A stretch of 62,145 bases of DNA from Diphasiastrum complanatum. Lineage: Eukaryota; Streptophyta; Lycopodiopsida; Lycopodiales; Lycopodiaceae. The notes below the pieces were generated by a model. It saw only the letters and a program-made list of their open reading frames with translations. It made no database searches and was not told the DNA's origin. Shown here one piece after another: positions 31,814 through 44,724 of this stretch. The first letter of the stretch is position 1, and each line of letters opens with the position of its first letter. The stretch covers positions 1 to 62,145 of the forward strand of contig MU833037.1 in the NCBI GenBank assembly GCA_029204225.1, given 5' to 3'. A program made the translations under genes and the position numbers.

Positions 31814-33908
31814 ATGTCTTCATCTGGTTCACATTTCTTGGAGCACAGTGAGAGATTAACATCTTCCAATTATGCAACGTGAAAGATTAGAATGGAATCA
31901 TTATTGATTCTACAGGATGTAATGGAGATTGTGAGTGGAGCTGAAGAAGAACTTGTAGCACCTAATGAAGCTGCAGCATTCAACAAAAGAACCAGAATTG
32001 CCCTTCATTTTATAAAAATGAATGTAACAAATGAAGTGTTAAGAGAGATCTATACATGCACTACTGTCAAGGAGGCTTGGGATACTCTAAAAATAATCTA
32101 TGAGATTAAGAATACTTCTAGATTTCTTACACTTAGAAACCAAATCTTTCTAAGTTATCAGAGAGTAGATGAGAGTGCTTCATCATATGTAATGAGAGTA
32201 AAGGATCTTTATCAAGAGTTAGCTGGTATAAGAGATGTTCTTAAGAACACTGAACTTGTTCAAGTAGTCCTTAATGGACTTAGAGATGATTATGACAATA
32301 TTGTGCATACTTATGCTGTCAGGGAGGAACTTCTATCCTTGGAGACACTGCAAGGTGTTCTCATTGCTGAAGAAAGCAGGCAAGAGAACAAGATGATGAG
32401 GATCAACAGACTTTCATTGAAAGATGGTGGAGATGACAAAGCTCTCTTCATCAGAGACAAGTCAAGAGGCAAGGGCAAAGGTCAACAACACTTCAAGAAG
32501 GACAAAGCCAAAGAAGGTGGTGAGGATCAGTCCTCACAAGTTGCAACATCTAGTGGCAAGAAGAAGCTGTCAAAGATCAAGTGTTTTTTCTGTGGCAAGA
32601 AAGGCCACTATGCTAACTGTTTCAAGAAGAAAAACCAATCTAAGCAAGCTAACCTTACTAATGAGGATGAGTGTGAGGGTGTTGAGAGTGAAAGAGAGGA
32701 TTCTTTAATGATGTCTAGTTTTTCATCTTTTCCTTTCAATAATGAAGAAGTCTGGTGGATAGATAGTGGGGCTAGTTCCCATATGTCTAGTTCTAGAAAC
32801 TCTTTCACAAGTCTCATGCCATATCTAGGTGCAAAAAGATCAATCTATACTGCTAATGATGTAGAGTGTAGAATTGAAGGAATAGGTAGTATTCCACTAC
32901 ATGCATCATCATCAAAATCTTTTTGCTTGCATGATGTACTTTATGTACCTAGACTAACCAAAGATCTCATTAGTGTAGGACAGTTGTTTGATAGTGGATT
33001 GGATGTCAAGTTTCAAGCTGACAAGTGTATAATCTCAAGAGAAAATGAAGTTATTACTAGAGGGTCTAGAATTGGAAAGTTGTACAAACTACATTCTAGG
33101 AAGAGTGCTAACATTTCAGATATTGCTTATGAGACCAAGGTTCTTCAGGAGGATTTGTGGCATAAGAGATTGGGACATCCAAATTTCAAAGCCATGCAAT
33201 CTGTGGTAAAAGAAGGAAAAGTTGTTGGACTACCAAAGACACTGTCAAAGGAGCTTCAACCTTGTGAAGCTTGTGTTTTGGCAAAATCACACAGAAGGCC
33301 TTTTCCTAGATCAAGCATCAAAACAAAGCATCCATTTGAACTCATGCACTCTGATGTTCATTTCTCTTCAACCAAGAGCAAAGGAGGAGCAAATTGCTTT
33401 GTTTCCTTTGTAGATGATTATACAAGATATTCTTGGATCTATATGTTGTCTTCTAAGGCCATGATTTATGATGTTTTCTTTACTTTCAAATCTTATGTAG
33501 AAAAGCAGTTTTCTTTCAAGTTGAAAGCTTTGAGAAGTGATAGTGGAGGAGAATACACCTCCAATAAGTTTAAAGACTTTTGTGAGAGAGAGGGAATACA
33601 AAGAGAATTTTCTTGTTCATATACTCCTCAGCAAAATGGAGTTGCTGAGAGAAAAAATGGAACTTTGTGTGAATGTGCAAAAGCCATTAGGCTAGAAGCT
33701 TCTCTACGTAAAGAATTTTGGGGAGAAGCAGTTGCATGTGCAAATTATCTTTGTAATAGGCTTCCTAATCTTGCAATAGAAGGAAGAACACCATTTGAGA
33801 TGTTGTATAAGAAAAAGCCTAAGGTAGATCATCTTAAGGTTTTTAGTTGTGTATGCTTTGTGCATGTACCTTTAGAGACTAGGAAGAAGGAAGATCCTAG
33901 TGCTATTT

Positions 33909-33912
<4 letters not shown>
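31814..33912 (+). pseudogene. Copia gag-protease-integrase, truncated at a (GA)n tract
   Basis: ATG at 31814 (MSSSGSHFLEHSERL). A TGA at 31880 replaces the Trp of the usual TWKIRME. The frame then stays open: UBN2 gag; a knuckle CFFCGKKGHYANC one residue short between His and last Cys; protease WWIDSGASSHMS; GAG-pre-integrase (DLWHKRLGHPNFKA, CEACVLAKSHRRPF); integrase core (HSDVHFSSTKSKGG, FVDDYTRYSW, LRSDSGGEYTSNKF, YTPQQNGVAERKN). It breaks after KKEDPSAICW, where relatives continue to RT, and runs into the GA repeat. RT, RNase H and the 3' LTR are lost. It differs from the 15675-21532 family. Confidence 0.9.

Positions 33913-33998
<86 letters not shown>
33913..33998 (+). repeat. (GA)43 microsatellite
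   Basis: Uninterrupted GA dinucleotides for about 86 bp, extending the Copia frame artificially as an RERERE run. Confidence 0.97.
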
Positions 33999-34003
<5 letters not shown>

Positions 34004-34900
34004 ACACGAACAAGAAACAAACTCGAACATAAAGTGTTCGTGCACAACGGAACGAGCTATACGACTCTCTCCGTAAGCATGACTACTCCTATCAGAACGA
34101 GCAGAACATTAGTGATGAAAATCACGGTCATTCTTGAATACGCAGCCAAACATTAATAAATGAAGCGTCAGAAGAATAATTTATCGTGAATAGCAAGACA
34201 AATTATGTGTCGCGAATGATTCGCGAAGAGCTAGACTGTGCTCGACTAATAATTAGTCGCGAAAGACAAGACTAAATGTTAGTCGTCTATTACCAGAAAG
34301 AGCGACTAGAAAGATCAGACAGAATGAATAATAAACATAGCAATATTAACACAGATCCGAACGCAAAACAAAGAACTGTATCAGATTAAGTATATCAAGT
34401 ATACATGTCAATAATGCGGTAGAGCACAAGACAATAGTGGAAGAAACCACGTGCCCTACGAAGCTTATTCAATTTGTAAAGGAATGAAACCTTATTACTA
34501 ACGATAAAGAATCAATACACAAGGCATCTACTTCGTCTAAATCGCTGATAAGCTTATGATGCTAATTTACATACACTCTCATCTCCCTTATATCTCAAAA
34601 ATGGTATTCAGTATCTATATATATACATAATGCTACAGGTGTGCAGATGAAGAAAGTACAGGGTGGATGTGTTGTCTGTAAGAGATCGTAGGTGGCTGTA
34701 ATCATTGTCCAGTCTGTTAGCGTAGCTGCATGGGGTGAGCGTGAAGAGGGTGTGACATCAACCTTTGCTTTTTGTCTTTTCATCGCCTGTGACAATTTGC
34801 ATGTTAATATGCAGACTGCACGACAACGTGAGTAAATATGCAACATGAATGGAGGCAGATTAGAATGGGATTTGGGAGAGTAGAGAAAACAAATCCAACA
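33999..34900 (-). repeat. Probable Copia 3' LTR, low end unclear
   Basis: The high end is AATCCAACA at 34900, next to a C6 tract (polypurine complement) and the RNase H terminus. On the minus strand it therefore starts TGTTGGATTTG. The low end cannot be fixed; the sequence down to the GA tract may include it or unrelated DNA. It contains a TATATATA run near 34615. Confidence 0.45.
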
Positions 34901-34906
34901 CCCCCC

Positions 34907-35165
34907 TTAATCTGGATCCGTGAACGCCTTGATCTTCAGAATAAGCAATGCACAAAATTTGTTGTGTGCATTAACATTGAGTGCTTTCGTGAATATGTCT
35001 GCAACCAAGTCTTGCGTTCTGCAGTACGTTAAGCTTACTTCCTTGTCAAGGACCTTGCCCCTGATGTAGTGATATCTGATTTCAATGTGCTTATCCTAGC
35101 GTGAAATCTAGGGTTGGCCGATAAGGCAATAGCACTTTGATTATCACAAAATAAAATTTTACGTA
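34907..35165 (-). pseudogene. Copia RNase H terminus
   Basis: Minus strand reads ILFCDNQSAIALSANPRFHAR, a frame change, then HIEIRYHYIRGKVLDKEV and LVADIFTKALN, the conserved end of Copia RNase H, with a TAA at 34907 beside the polypurine tract. It is oriented opposite to the Copia ending at 33912. Everything upstream in this pol is absent. Confidence 0.8.
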
Positions 35166-36571
35166 AAAATTCAGTTCTACGAAAATTGTCAGCTATAAAA
35201 TTCAGTTTTGTATCTAACTGTCAGAGTACATGCGTATGACCACTCAAAACAGATCTAAACTACTCATGCATGTTAGAATCACTCAGAGAAACCACATGCA
35301 GACATTCCATGCAAGCACAATACATCAAAATAGGAAATTGTCATGCATGCAATCAAAACAATTGGAAATTTTACCAATTTTGCTCACAAAATTGCAAAAC
35401 TTCAGATGCTCATATCTTTGGCTACAGGACACCAAATTGGTGTTGTAAAGCTCAGTATAGAGGAAGACCCAATGAACAAGACACTTGCCATGTCAGCTTG
35501 CCACCTAGGATTCACACGTGCGAGTTCAGAACAACCAATTAAGCTGTAGGAGGGTGCACTTTTTCTAGACCATATTGTCAAAAAACGTGCAAACACTCAA
35601 CCAAGCTATATAAAGTGATGATTCAAACAGTCTTAAATGGTCTCTAAGAGTTCCACGAATCTCTCATACAGATCCTATGAAGCGGTATGGGCTGAGAACC
35701 ATGATTTCTTGGTTTCTAGAAGTCAAAATTGCTACAAACTTGATGGAATTGAAACATAAGCCTCTACCCATCAATTTACAGGTCTGATAGCTTGCTGGGA
35801 AGGTAAAAAGAAATACAAATCATGTTGGAAAAAATCCAGAATGATTCCCTTATGGATTTAGAGAAATCCATCCCCCAAAATTTACCAAAATTGGTCAATT
35901 TTTGACACTTTTTGACTTCCTACAAACCCAATTGCTGGAATTTTTTGCTCTAACTTCAAGGACAGCTTTAGAAGACTATGATTCATCTTTTCCCAGATTC
36001 AATTGATGTTCAACAACCTCCTACCATCCAATTTCATGAAAAACAAAGCAAAAATCATGAATTTTAGCCCTTTCTAGGTTTTTTCACCATGCACAATTGG
36101 AAATTAATGGCAAGAACGTTTTCCAAATCCACATGCAATCCAAAATACAGAGTTACAACCAATCAATTGATCTGATCTTGCTGGGTTTTGAATTCTACCC
36201 TCCATTTTGTGCCAAAAACATGGAAAACAAGCCAAATTTGGCCACAAAAGAACCTAGAATCCAAATACATGGGAAGATCCAACATGCAAACTGAATTTCA
36301 ACTATTTCAAAGTGAATTAAACTTGCTGGAAATTTCAAATCCTTCACTAGTTTTGAGCTACACATGCTAAAACTCCAAAAAAGACCCCAAAATTGATTTT
36401 CTAGCACAATTCTCCATAAACCACTATGAATTTGAGAGAGATATGAACATGCAAATTGAATTTGGGAAGATCCACCAACTTGCAATCTTGCTCCTCTCCT
36501 TGGATGAGAATACTAGTTGAATACCACCAAGCTCCAATGAAAAGCACCACCTCTCCAAGCTTGTAAGCCTT
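35166..36571 (-). other. Noncoding, probably Copia leader
   Basis: No ORF of note. It lies between a perfect primer site (36572-36583) and an RNase H fragment on the same strand, so it may be the leader of a deleted element. It has TTCACACGTG at 35511-35520, as in the LTRs. Confidence 0.35.
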
Positions 36572-36583
36572 GCTCTGATACCA
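36572..36583 (-). promoter_or_regulatory. Copia primer-binding site, perfect
   Basis: Minus strand reads TGGTATCAGAGC. Confidence 0.8.
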
Positions 36584-37010
36584 CTATCAGGGAAGTTGTT
36601 TAGATCCTGCTTACAAGTCCTAAACACAAAGGGATAACACACTGTGGAGAAACCACCCAACCAAGTAGAAGCATCCAATCAATCTCTAGAAGCCTCACCC
36701 CCAAGCCAAGGAACAAGAAGCATGATTATAGAGTGAGAGCCTGGCAATGAATCATGAACCATGATGAGGAGTAGGGCGAGTTTGGTCCTCTTATATAGAG
36801 CCTAATGCATCATGGGCACATAGCCATGCATAGACCTATGTTTCCTATACATAGATTCACCTAGAATAGAGTCTTATGCATGGACCAACTATTCATAGAA
36901 TTGCTATTGATAACTCTACCCATGCATACATTGTCTCATTACCTTGTCTAAACTCCACTTAGTGTGTTCTGGGCCTCACAAGGATATTAGTTACTTTTGT
37001 GTCACGTCCA
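36584..37010 (-). repeat. Copia 5' LTR, outer end uncertain
   Basis: Begins beside the primer site and carries a CTATATAA box on the minus strand at 36791-36798. It does not resemble the LTR at 34900, so the two ends belong to different elements. The junction lacks the usual TG...CA terminus. Confidence 0.4.
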
Positions 37011-39061
37011 GTATGACGTGACATAACTAGCAACTTGTTTCACTGGAGTACCGTGTATCCAAGACTAGGAGTATCTTGTATCCTATGTATTGGTCATGGA
37101 CATAACAACAACTCTCTTGTGCCAACGCGCTGATCTGAGAAACAGACAACTCTCATAAAAATATTGTAAATTCAGCTCTGATAATAAGAAAGATTTTCTC
37201 AATGTTCTGTTCTGTGATGTGTATGATCTGCAATATTGGAATGCATGCTAGCAGTAGATATCTTTCCATTGTTGTTTTACTCAACATTATCTGTTGTTTA
37301 CAAGTTTAATTTTACAACAGATCGTCATAAGTGATATGGGGCTTGGAAGAGAATTAGATCGCAGTTAGTAATAGTAGCTACTCCTGCCGAGTCAGCTCTA
37401 TCCAACCTTCATCTCCGGAAATGTCACAGACTCCCATCAGTGGTCACAAAGCGACCCGATTGCTCGGCCCTATCGGAGCTGTTTCCTTTCCTTCATACAC
37501 GTGGCACTAAAACATGTCGATAATGCCAGACATGTGTCTTACCCCTTGCGAGGCCGTCATTGAAGTTCGTATGTCATAGAATCTAGTTGGACTAGGAGAG
37601 AGTATTATCTTGAACTGAGGAAGAGATCATGTGTATCAGGATATTTAGTGTGTCGATAGTGGATTAGACCTCAACCCACAAATAGGAGAGAAAATCTTGG
37701 AGGTCTTATGTGAGATCGGACCTCCTCTACAACGTGCCCTTGGTAATGAGAATATTCTTCAAGTCACTTTGAAGATGTTAACAATGACTTTAATGTCTCG
37801 ATCCAACATCAAGCCAACATCAAGCCAACACCACAAGTCAGTCATAGATTCCTTGCACCTCTTCGCGGAACACCCTTTTGACTATTTAGGATTAGATATA
37901 AGAGAAGACTAGACTGATTCCAGTTTCATGAGTGTTGAAGAAGTTGGCCATATAATGACATATATAGGCACATAATCCAAAATCCCAAAGTATGTTGCAA
38001 GATAACAATTGGCCTTGTCACTGATAGTAGATTGAACCTACGGGTTGGACCTCTCGTGACCCCCTTTTAGAATCCCTTTGAGTCTTAATAGCATCCCACA
38101 GGGATCCGGATCATATTAGGACTGAACGGTTTTTGATTCAGAGTCTCTTGAGGTCCGCGCCTACCCAAGATCCAAATTAGCACCACAAGCATACAGTACC
38201 TAGCATCGCTCCATAGGTCAAAAATCTGAGAAGTCAAGTCGAGCACTGGACTGAGTAGCCATTTCATCTCCCAATGGTCACACCTCAAAGAGCTTGGAAA
38301 ACCCTCATTGACCCGGGAGTACGGGACGATTAGGACGGCCCCCGGGATTGGAAGCAACGTTACCCTGATCACTCGCGTAAGGGCAATGTGGCCCCTTCCC
38401 TTGTTGGGGATCTTCCGACGGGACCAATCCCTCGACGAAATATCCGCCCAACAATATTTTAGACAAAACTATAACGTAATCAGATTATAGTAGATTAGAG
38501 AAGCATACTTTCATTCTAACATAATACTGAATGCAATAAAGTGTAGGATTGAATTCAATAAGCAACATGTACAAATCAGATGAATAGTGAGCACAAGAAT
38601 AGTGGATGCAATTGCAGACTCGAAATTGACTCTAAATCATTGATCATCTCCATCTGATACACTTTCGCTAATTAGCAACGCTTCGATAATACTCTAGGAT
38701 CAATTGACTAATTGACTTGAATCCAAGTACTTAGCTTGAGAAAATAATCAACTATTTATACTAGTTAGGAATGCCGCATGGGCTTATTCAAATGACGGTT
38801 GAAAATAGTTTTTTGGCCATTGATCGAAATTGGCACTTAGCCATATTGACTTGTCACTTATCCAGTTAGGTTACATGGTAATTATTTGCTAAAAATGGTT
38901 AGAGCAAGTCGTTAGTTTCAACAAGTGATAATATGATATGTTAACCTTCGACAATTATTTGTCGATGGTCGCTCGATAATTGTTGCTGTCGTTGTCGTTG
39001 TCAACCCACCTATTGGCGATTCACATGAATTTTTGGGGACTATGCGATAACGTGAGTAAAT
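37011..39061. other. No gene recognised
   Basis: Scattered short ORFs without motifs. A GC-rich patch at about 38310-38450 (CCCGGGAGTACGGGACG, CCCCCGGGATTGG) stands out from the AT-rich surroundings. It could be part of an unidentified LTR or leader. Confidence 0.3.
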
Positions 39062-39160
39062 AAGCTTAATAAGTGGGTCTTGCCATGAAATACTATACAA
39101 TTAAGCTTAAAAAGTGGGTCCTGCCACGAGATACTATATAGTTAGGCTTAATAATTGTGA
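39062..39160 (+). repeat. 41-bp tandem repeat, about 2.3 copies
   Basis: Units begin AAGCTTAATAAGTGGGTC and AAGCTTAAAAAGTGGGTC, exactly 41 bp apart, with a third partial unit. Confidence 0.8.
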
Positions 39161-40631
39161 GGGCACTAACATCCTGTGTATATAAGCCCAACCCAATGAG
39201 CACAATCATCAAAGTTGTATAACTTGTAGACTAGGATTAAGAAGAGTTGGGGCATTAGTTTAGAGTAACATAGTGCTAAGGACCCAAAGTTGATCAATCA
39301 CCCACCTATGATTGAGCAACTGGGCCAATTTCAATCTAATAAGAAAATTTGGGGAAACTATTATTTAGACAAGTCTAAATTGGACATGTGATAATGGGGT
39401 CTCCTTTGCAATAAGAGACCCATTATATATATTGTGCCTTCTCACAAAAATTACATTGTTCTTAACATTTACCACATGGAATTAGTACCAACAAAAACGT
39501 CGTTGTTATTAACATTTACCATATATGAATAGGGCCAACCCTCCTTTTGAATTGATCAATGCCCAATAAAGTTGGGCCACAATATATGAAATGTCTGTTG
39601 AGGAAGAAGTTGATGTGCATATTATAATGGTTTTTTGAAAAATTATTACAATATTTTCAAACTTGTTGTAATTAATAAATATTACAAATAGTAGGGATTT
39701 GATTAGATCACGAAGAGCTTGAACTATGAGAAGCCATGACATCTACATCTAGTGCACTTTTGCTAATTGAGGAGGTAATTTTTTCAAGAGGTGTTATGTT
39801 TTATAGTTTAATCACGTAAACTATTTTCATTTTAGTGTCCCAATACACATTTTTTGATGTGAAGAGCGAGATTGTAAAGATGGAGGAGGTCATTGTCGAG
39901 CTAATATTCCTTTTGAATACCGACAATGATGATATATAAGATAATGAAAAAAGGTTAAATTTGACCATAGCTGATGAGCACTATGTGTTGAAATTACCTA
40001 GTAATAAGAAGAATAAAAAGAAAAAAGATTGACTTAACAACCAAGGTTGGTGAAGTTGCTCTTGATTTTCATTTAGATACTCTTTTAGTCACACTAGAGT
40101 AACTTATTGTGCGCATGGATACCTTTCACCTAGTTTTCCATTGTGCAAAATGTGCTCTCATAATGCTATTAGAATTGTGGGCAAGAAAAAATAATGCTCC
40201 AAAGAGGTCTATGAGACTATAGTCTATAAGACAAAGTGGTCAAGGCAATTTCAAATTTACCTTGAGATCATTAAGTTTAAGTGTTGATTTTCATGTGTAG
40301 GTCCAAAATGCTCTTGAAAGTTGTTGCATATTAGCAATATGTCTTACTTCAACATGACTAATAAATAGTGCTTATTGGATGAATGTCAATAATTCATAAA
40401 GTTTGAGAGTATTCGCAAAATCATGTCTAAGCCACAATTATACATTTTCGTATTCTTTTCATCTCAAAATGCATTAAAATATATAATATCGTATATTCCA
40501 TCTACTATCACCATCTTTTATGAATCTCAATTCTATGTCTACTTGCAATAATAAAGGCTACTATGGTATTCCTAACATGACTCCTTGGTAGTAATTTTAC
40601 TAACAAAGACACTTTTGTTTACCAAAAAGGC
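39161..40631. other. No gene recognised
   Basis: AT-rich, no ORF longer than about 80 codons with sensible composition, no motif. Confidence 0.3.
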
Positions 40632-40694
40632 ATCCATGTCCCTGATCTTTGGTTACAATAAGAAGCAAACCAACAATCCTGCCAATGTAGAAAA
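40632..40694 (-). repeat. Fragment of the 4096-4749 LTR
   Basis: About 63 bp nearly identical to 4123-4186 (shared TTTGGTTACAATAA and CAAACCAACAATCCTGCC). A remnant of the same LTR family. Confidence 0.8.
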
Positions 40695-40821
40695 TAATGC
40701 AATATTTTAGATATTTTAAATGTTTGTGTACCCTAATACATGGAAAGTAACTAAGACATCCACACTATATTTTTTCATAGAAATTTTTTAATACTTATGT
40801 ATTTGTGAGGTTGGAATGTTT

Positions 40822-40992
40822 CCAAATTCACAAATTTAATTTGAGAAGTCAATGATGCATGAGGTAAAGCTCAAAGAAAACATACATGCAATGAAGAAAG
40901 TCAAAAAGATTATATCAAAACAATAACATAGAATTCAATAAAGGAAATCTTAGCCAACCAATAGTGCTTATGTCTCATAGGTACCCAAACAT
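40822..40992 (+). repeat. Dispersed repeat, copy A
   Basis: Shares CCAAATTCA, AATTTGAGAAGTCA, AGGTAAAGCT, AACATACATGCAA, TAACATAGAATTCAA and ATGTCTCAT in the same order with 48982-49155, and more weakly with 45723-45875. No TIR or coding capacity seen. Confidence 0.6.
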
Positions 40993-42424
40993 AATGGATT
41001 CATATATGCCATTGGTAACTTTTTATTGATGAGGATGACATTACTTGTGATTTTACTATTATTTCATAGAGAATGTCACTTTGTAATGCATAGATTCAAT
41101 CACAACTATAATAGTGATTTCATGGATATCATTATAAATGAAGTTCCAACTATTCATAGTCACAGGTTTAATTTCCATTGTAGTAGAAATTTCACTAGTC
41201 TATATTTCATTCTCTCATATGTGATATATATGACATCATAATCACAATTTCAAGTTTTTGGATTACAACTGTAGTCATGGTTTCAAAACTATAGTTGCAA
41301 TTTCATATTTATTATTAGACATTTTTCAATTTTTATGTTTTTATGAAGAAGTGATTTCTCAATTTCACATATACATGTTTTATATCATCAAATTCCATTT
41401 CATATTCACAAATTCATGAGTCAATATTGAAGGTTCATATCTCTATTTCCAATCATATCACAATTTCACATTCTTGTATTTGACACAAAACTCTCAATAA
41501 AATCCAAATAAAAAGGTGCAAAATGTATGGTAATCATCAAGAACAAAAGTGATTGATGTGTAGAGATTTCCAAAGAATCAGATTCATAGTGACTTACTAA
41601 CCCTCAACTTTAGAGCATTGAAAATAACCTTGATCGACTATCCTTTGAATTCAAAAACTACTTCCAGGCTTTATCTCAAAAGGTGGCTGGAACTAGTTCT
41701 TTATTTAGCACCACCGTTTTAAGTGTGAAAAACCTTGTGGTGCAATTGACTTTATTGTGCATGAGAGCACAAGGAAAAGAAAGTAGCAAAAAAATATACT
41801 ATTGAGAGACTAAAACAGATGGCCACATGTGATGGTTTCGAAAACATGAGCAGCAAACTTAAATGCAACCTTGGGAGGATTATATTCTTTACTAGAGCCA
41901 GGAATTGCTAGGTTGTATGAAGCCCCATGCCCAAGGAAATTCGAAACTTGAGAGCATGGTTTGCTACCGTCACCATTACTTTGCAAGAAACGTTCACATC
42001 AATAGAAGAAAGTGACAAGACTACCTAGAAATCAGCTAAACCATCCTTGTGTTTGTTCTTTCCAAAAAGTGTATCATTACAAACATGCAGCTCTAATAGA
42101 TGCAACTTCCAAATAACAAATCTTATAACCTTGAAACAAGATTGGTGGAATGACGCCTTTGCAATCAGAACACGATTTGAAATACTATATAGTCACATCA
42201 AGAGATCAGGAGTGTAAACTTCCTTCAAGCAAAGAGAACTTCTCTCAACTTTTATTGGCTTTTGGAGCATGGGCACGTTGGTTTAAGGGTATTAGAGCAC
42301 TATATCAGGATGTCATTAACAAATGATAACCTTTCTACAGAACATTCACTTTCAACCACCCATGTCATCCAAAAACTAGATACGTTACCGTGAATGCATA
42401 TTTCAGCAATATTAACAAAAAATA
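40993..42424. other. No gene recognised
   Basis: AT-rich with short frames only. Many simple ATTTCA/ATTTCACA words lie between 41040 and 41480. Confidence 0.3.
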
Positions 42425-42667
42425 GTATGGAGCTTAGTTGCCCGTTCCGGAACGGAACACGTTCTGGAACGCATTCCAGAACGCGTTCCGTTCCGGAACG
42501 ATGCCCTCAAAAAAAAAAAAAAACGTTTTTTTACAAAGGATTTAATCATATAAAATGCATTTTTTTTTATAACTTAAAAAATTTCGTTCCGACCAGGAAC
42601 GTTCCGGAATGTACGGAACGGAACGCTCCGACCCATTTTGGTCGGAACGGGCTTCTAAGGTATGGAG
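42425..42667 (+). mobile_element. hAT-type MITE, 227 bp, with 8-bp duplication
   Basis: The element spans 42433-42659. Terminal inverted repeats CTTAGTTGCCCGTTCCG and (right end, complement) CTTAGAAGCCCGTTCCG match at 15 of 17. GTATGGAG flanks both sides exactly (42425-42432 and 42660-42667). An 8-bp duplication with short TIRs is typical of the hAT superfamily. The interior is dense in GGAACG/CGTTCC words with an A-run and no ORF. It would need a transposase in trans. Confidence 0.85.
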
Positions 42668-43187
42668 TCAGGTTAGTATGGTAACACCTATCTTGCTCGC
42701 TCTCACACAAATTATGAAACAATGATCAGAACTATTTTGTAGTTCACTCAAATGGTATAGGATCACTATTTTGACATTCTTCAAATATATAACTGTTTAT
42801 AAGTATGACTTTAACATCCTCTAGAATAAAACTTAATCACATGTTGCTGAATTTGAACTTCCAATAATAAGGCGAGCAATCACTCGAATTGGTTGCATCA
42901 TATATTAAAAAGTGTTATTAGCATGCAAAACTATCACAAATGATCATTGCTTCTGATCATCCAATATAATTATTGATGACAAATCATTTAAAAACCGTTT
43001 CATATCCTCTACCTCGATACCCAGAAGTTTCCATTCTCAAAAAATTTCTTCCCCCCCAAACAGATTTGAGTTTAATTAAAAAACAATCCAACGGACAAGT
43101 TTTTCATAACTTCCTGATTGCTTATGCCAGGGCACTTAGTGGATGTTGACAAAAGATCTTATATGAACCGTTGTGTACATAATGCAG

Positions 43188-43280
43188 GAATTTATTCAAG
43201 CCAGAAGTAGTACTTGATTCCAGTGGTAACTCCTACCATGTCAGCTATGTTGATCACTCGATACTATCAGATGACTACAG
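43188..43280 (+). CDS. Isolated exon-like segment
   Basis: Bounded by AATGCAG and CTACAG|GTATGG. The open frame reads LFKPEVVLDSSGNSYHVSY and SILSDDY, with no stop, while the other strand is closed. I do not recognise the protein and see no adjoining exon with matching phase. Confidence 0.3.
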
Positions 43281-43871
43281 GTATGGCATTTGACAACTTA
43301 CATCAAGGCCATTGCAGGCAATTTGAAGAGTTCCCAATCAATGAATGCTGAAATATACTTGAGCATTTTCTAGAGAAGTGAGAAATAAGCTCATTTTGGG
43401 TAAATTTCCCTCACCATTCATTCTGTCCACCTTTGCGGACTCTTGAAATGTCAGATCTGCAAGAGAGCTCCAAAGAAAACTAATGATAGGGCCACTCTAT
43501 GCAATCATTCCAGTTCACCTCAATGGAGAGGACTGTGTATGTATGCATGCTTCTCTGTAACTACTGCATACTTTAAAAGCTCATGATTTGTGAAGTTTGC
43601 ATTGTCTCAATAGTAGATGAAAAACCATGTGTACCCTTCATGGAACCACTATATCTATCTACATGCTCACGTGGTATGGCATGAGTTAATCATACAAGGG
43701 TAGGATGCACCAAATGGACGTACCTAATGGAATGCTACCAACATGCAATTTTTGGACAGATCATTTAGGAAAGTAACTAAGAAGACCAGAAAATTCCATG
43801 TCAAATACGACACAGATACAGATAATAAAGATGACCTTGCAACCTGCATTATCGAGCATTATTACCATAAG

Positions 43872-44050
43872 GATGAATGTGGCTCGGCTGATATGACCGT
43901 CCATGGGATGAAGAATCTTTCTCAGTAAAAAATCCGTCAGGACTTTCTGGGGTCTCAAATTGCGTTGCCAAAGACATAAAGCTTCCGGTGGTGTTTGTCG
44001 AGCTGGGATCTGTTTCATGAATTGAAATCAGAACCTGGAACCTGAAACAC
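43872..44050 (-). CDS. Exon-like segment, minus strand
   Basis: The frame reads IHETDPSSTNTTGSFMSLA, QFETPESPDGFFTEKDSSS and SYQPSHIHPYG, ending at a donor-like ATG|GTAATA. The acceptor side has several TTTCAG or CAG options. The composition is protein-like, but no family is recognised. Confidence 0.3.
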
Positions 44051-44505
44051 TGCAAAGGACACAAGTAATATAATAGAATCATGCAAGAGTTGTGTTACCA
44101 AATAAAGACTTGATAGATGGTCGTTTGGGTTTTCCTTTCTTCCTCAACTCCGCTGCTCATTCAAAAAAAGAACCGGATAGAGTTAATTGATTGCTTCTCT
44201 GCAGTTTGAGTTGCTACTAGCATGTTACAACTGAAACACATCTTAGAGGTGGCATCAAGGATGATCTAGATACTAAGGAGTCAGATGTAACAACAGGTTC
44301 TAGTGGAAGACATAGTCATTGACATTTGCTTTTGTGTATATATCTTGAAGTTCAAGTTTCTTGTAAAGAAAGTGAAGTACCTAGAGGTTTTGATTTAACA
44401 TCATTTGGGCACACCAAAACAAAGAGTACTGAACATAAAAACTATAATACCAAAGGAGTGATAATCATATGACCAAGAAGATGAATGTATCAAATTAATG
44501 TGGTC

Positions 44506-44724
44506 TTACATCTCTTTAGAAGATGGCACAATCGATATATTGATGATAAGTCTAGGATAGTAACCTAACATACATAAAAGATGTGAGATCTTTGACTTGA
44601 TGGTCCACCGACAAATTTCCAGATCATCAACTCTAACAGCCAAAATTTTTTTGAGCTGAAGTTCTATATTTTCTTCATCATTATGAAAGCTTACATTATA
44701 GAAGCTTTCTTCCTTTGCCTTCAA
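44506..44724 (-). CDS. Exon-like segment, minus strand
   Basis: A 72-codon frame (EESFYNVSFHNDEENIELQL, ILAVRVDDLEICRWTIKS) that looks protein-like. It may be shortened by splicing at a GTAAGC within it. Family unknown. Confidence 0.25.
   Translation of the reverse strand: MKAKEESFYNVSFHNDEENIELQLKKILAVRVDDLEICRWTIKSKISHLLCMLGYYPRLIINISIVPSSKEM

Noticed and set aside
33829-34156. RERERE protein tail and SLSLSL minus frame
   Set aside because: Translation of the (GA)n repeat; the Copia homology ends at 33912.
38310-38460. GC-rich patch as a CpG-island promoter
   Set aside because: Short and isolated, with no TATA, ORF or exon nearby; more likely part of an unidentified repeat.
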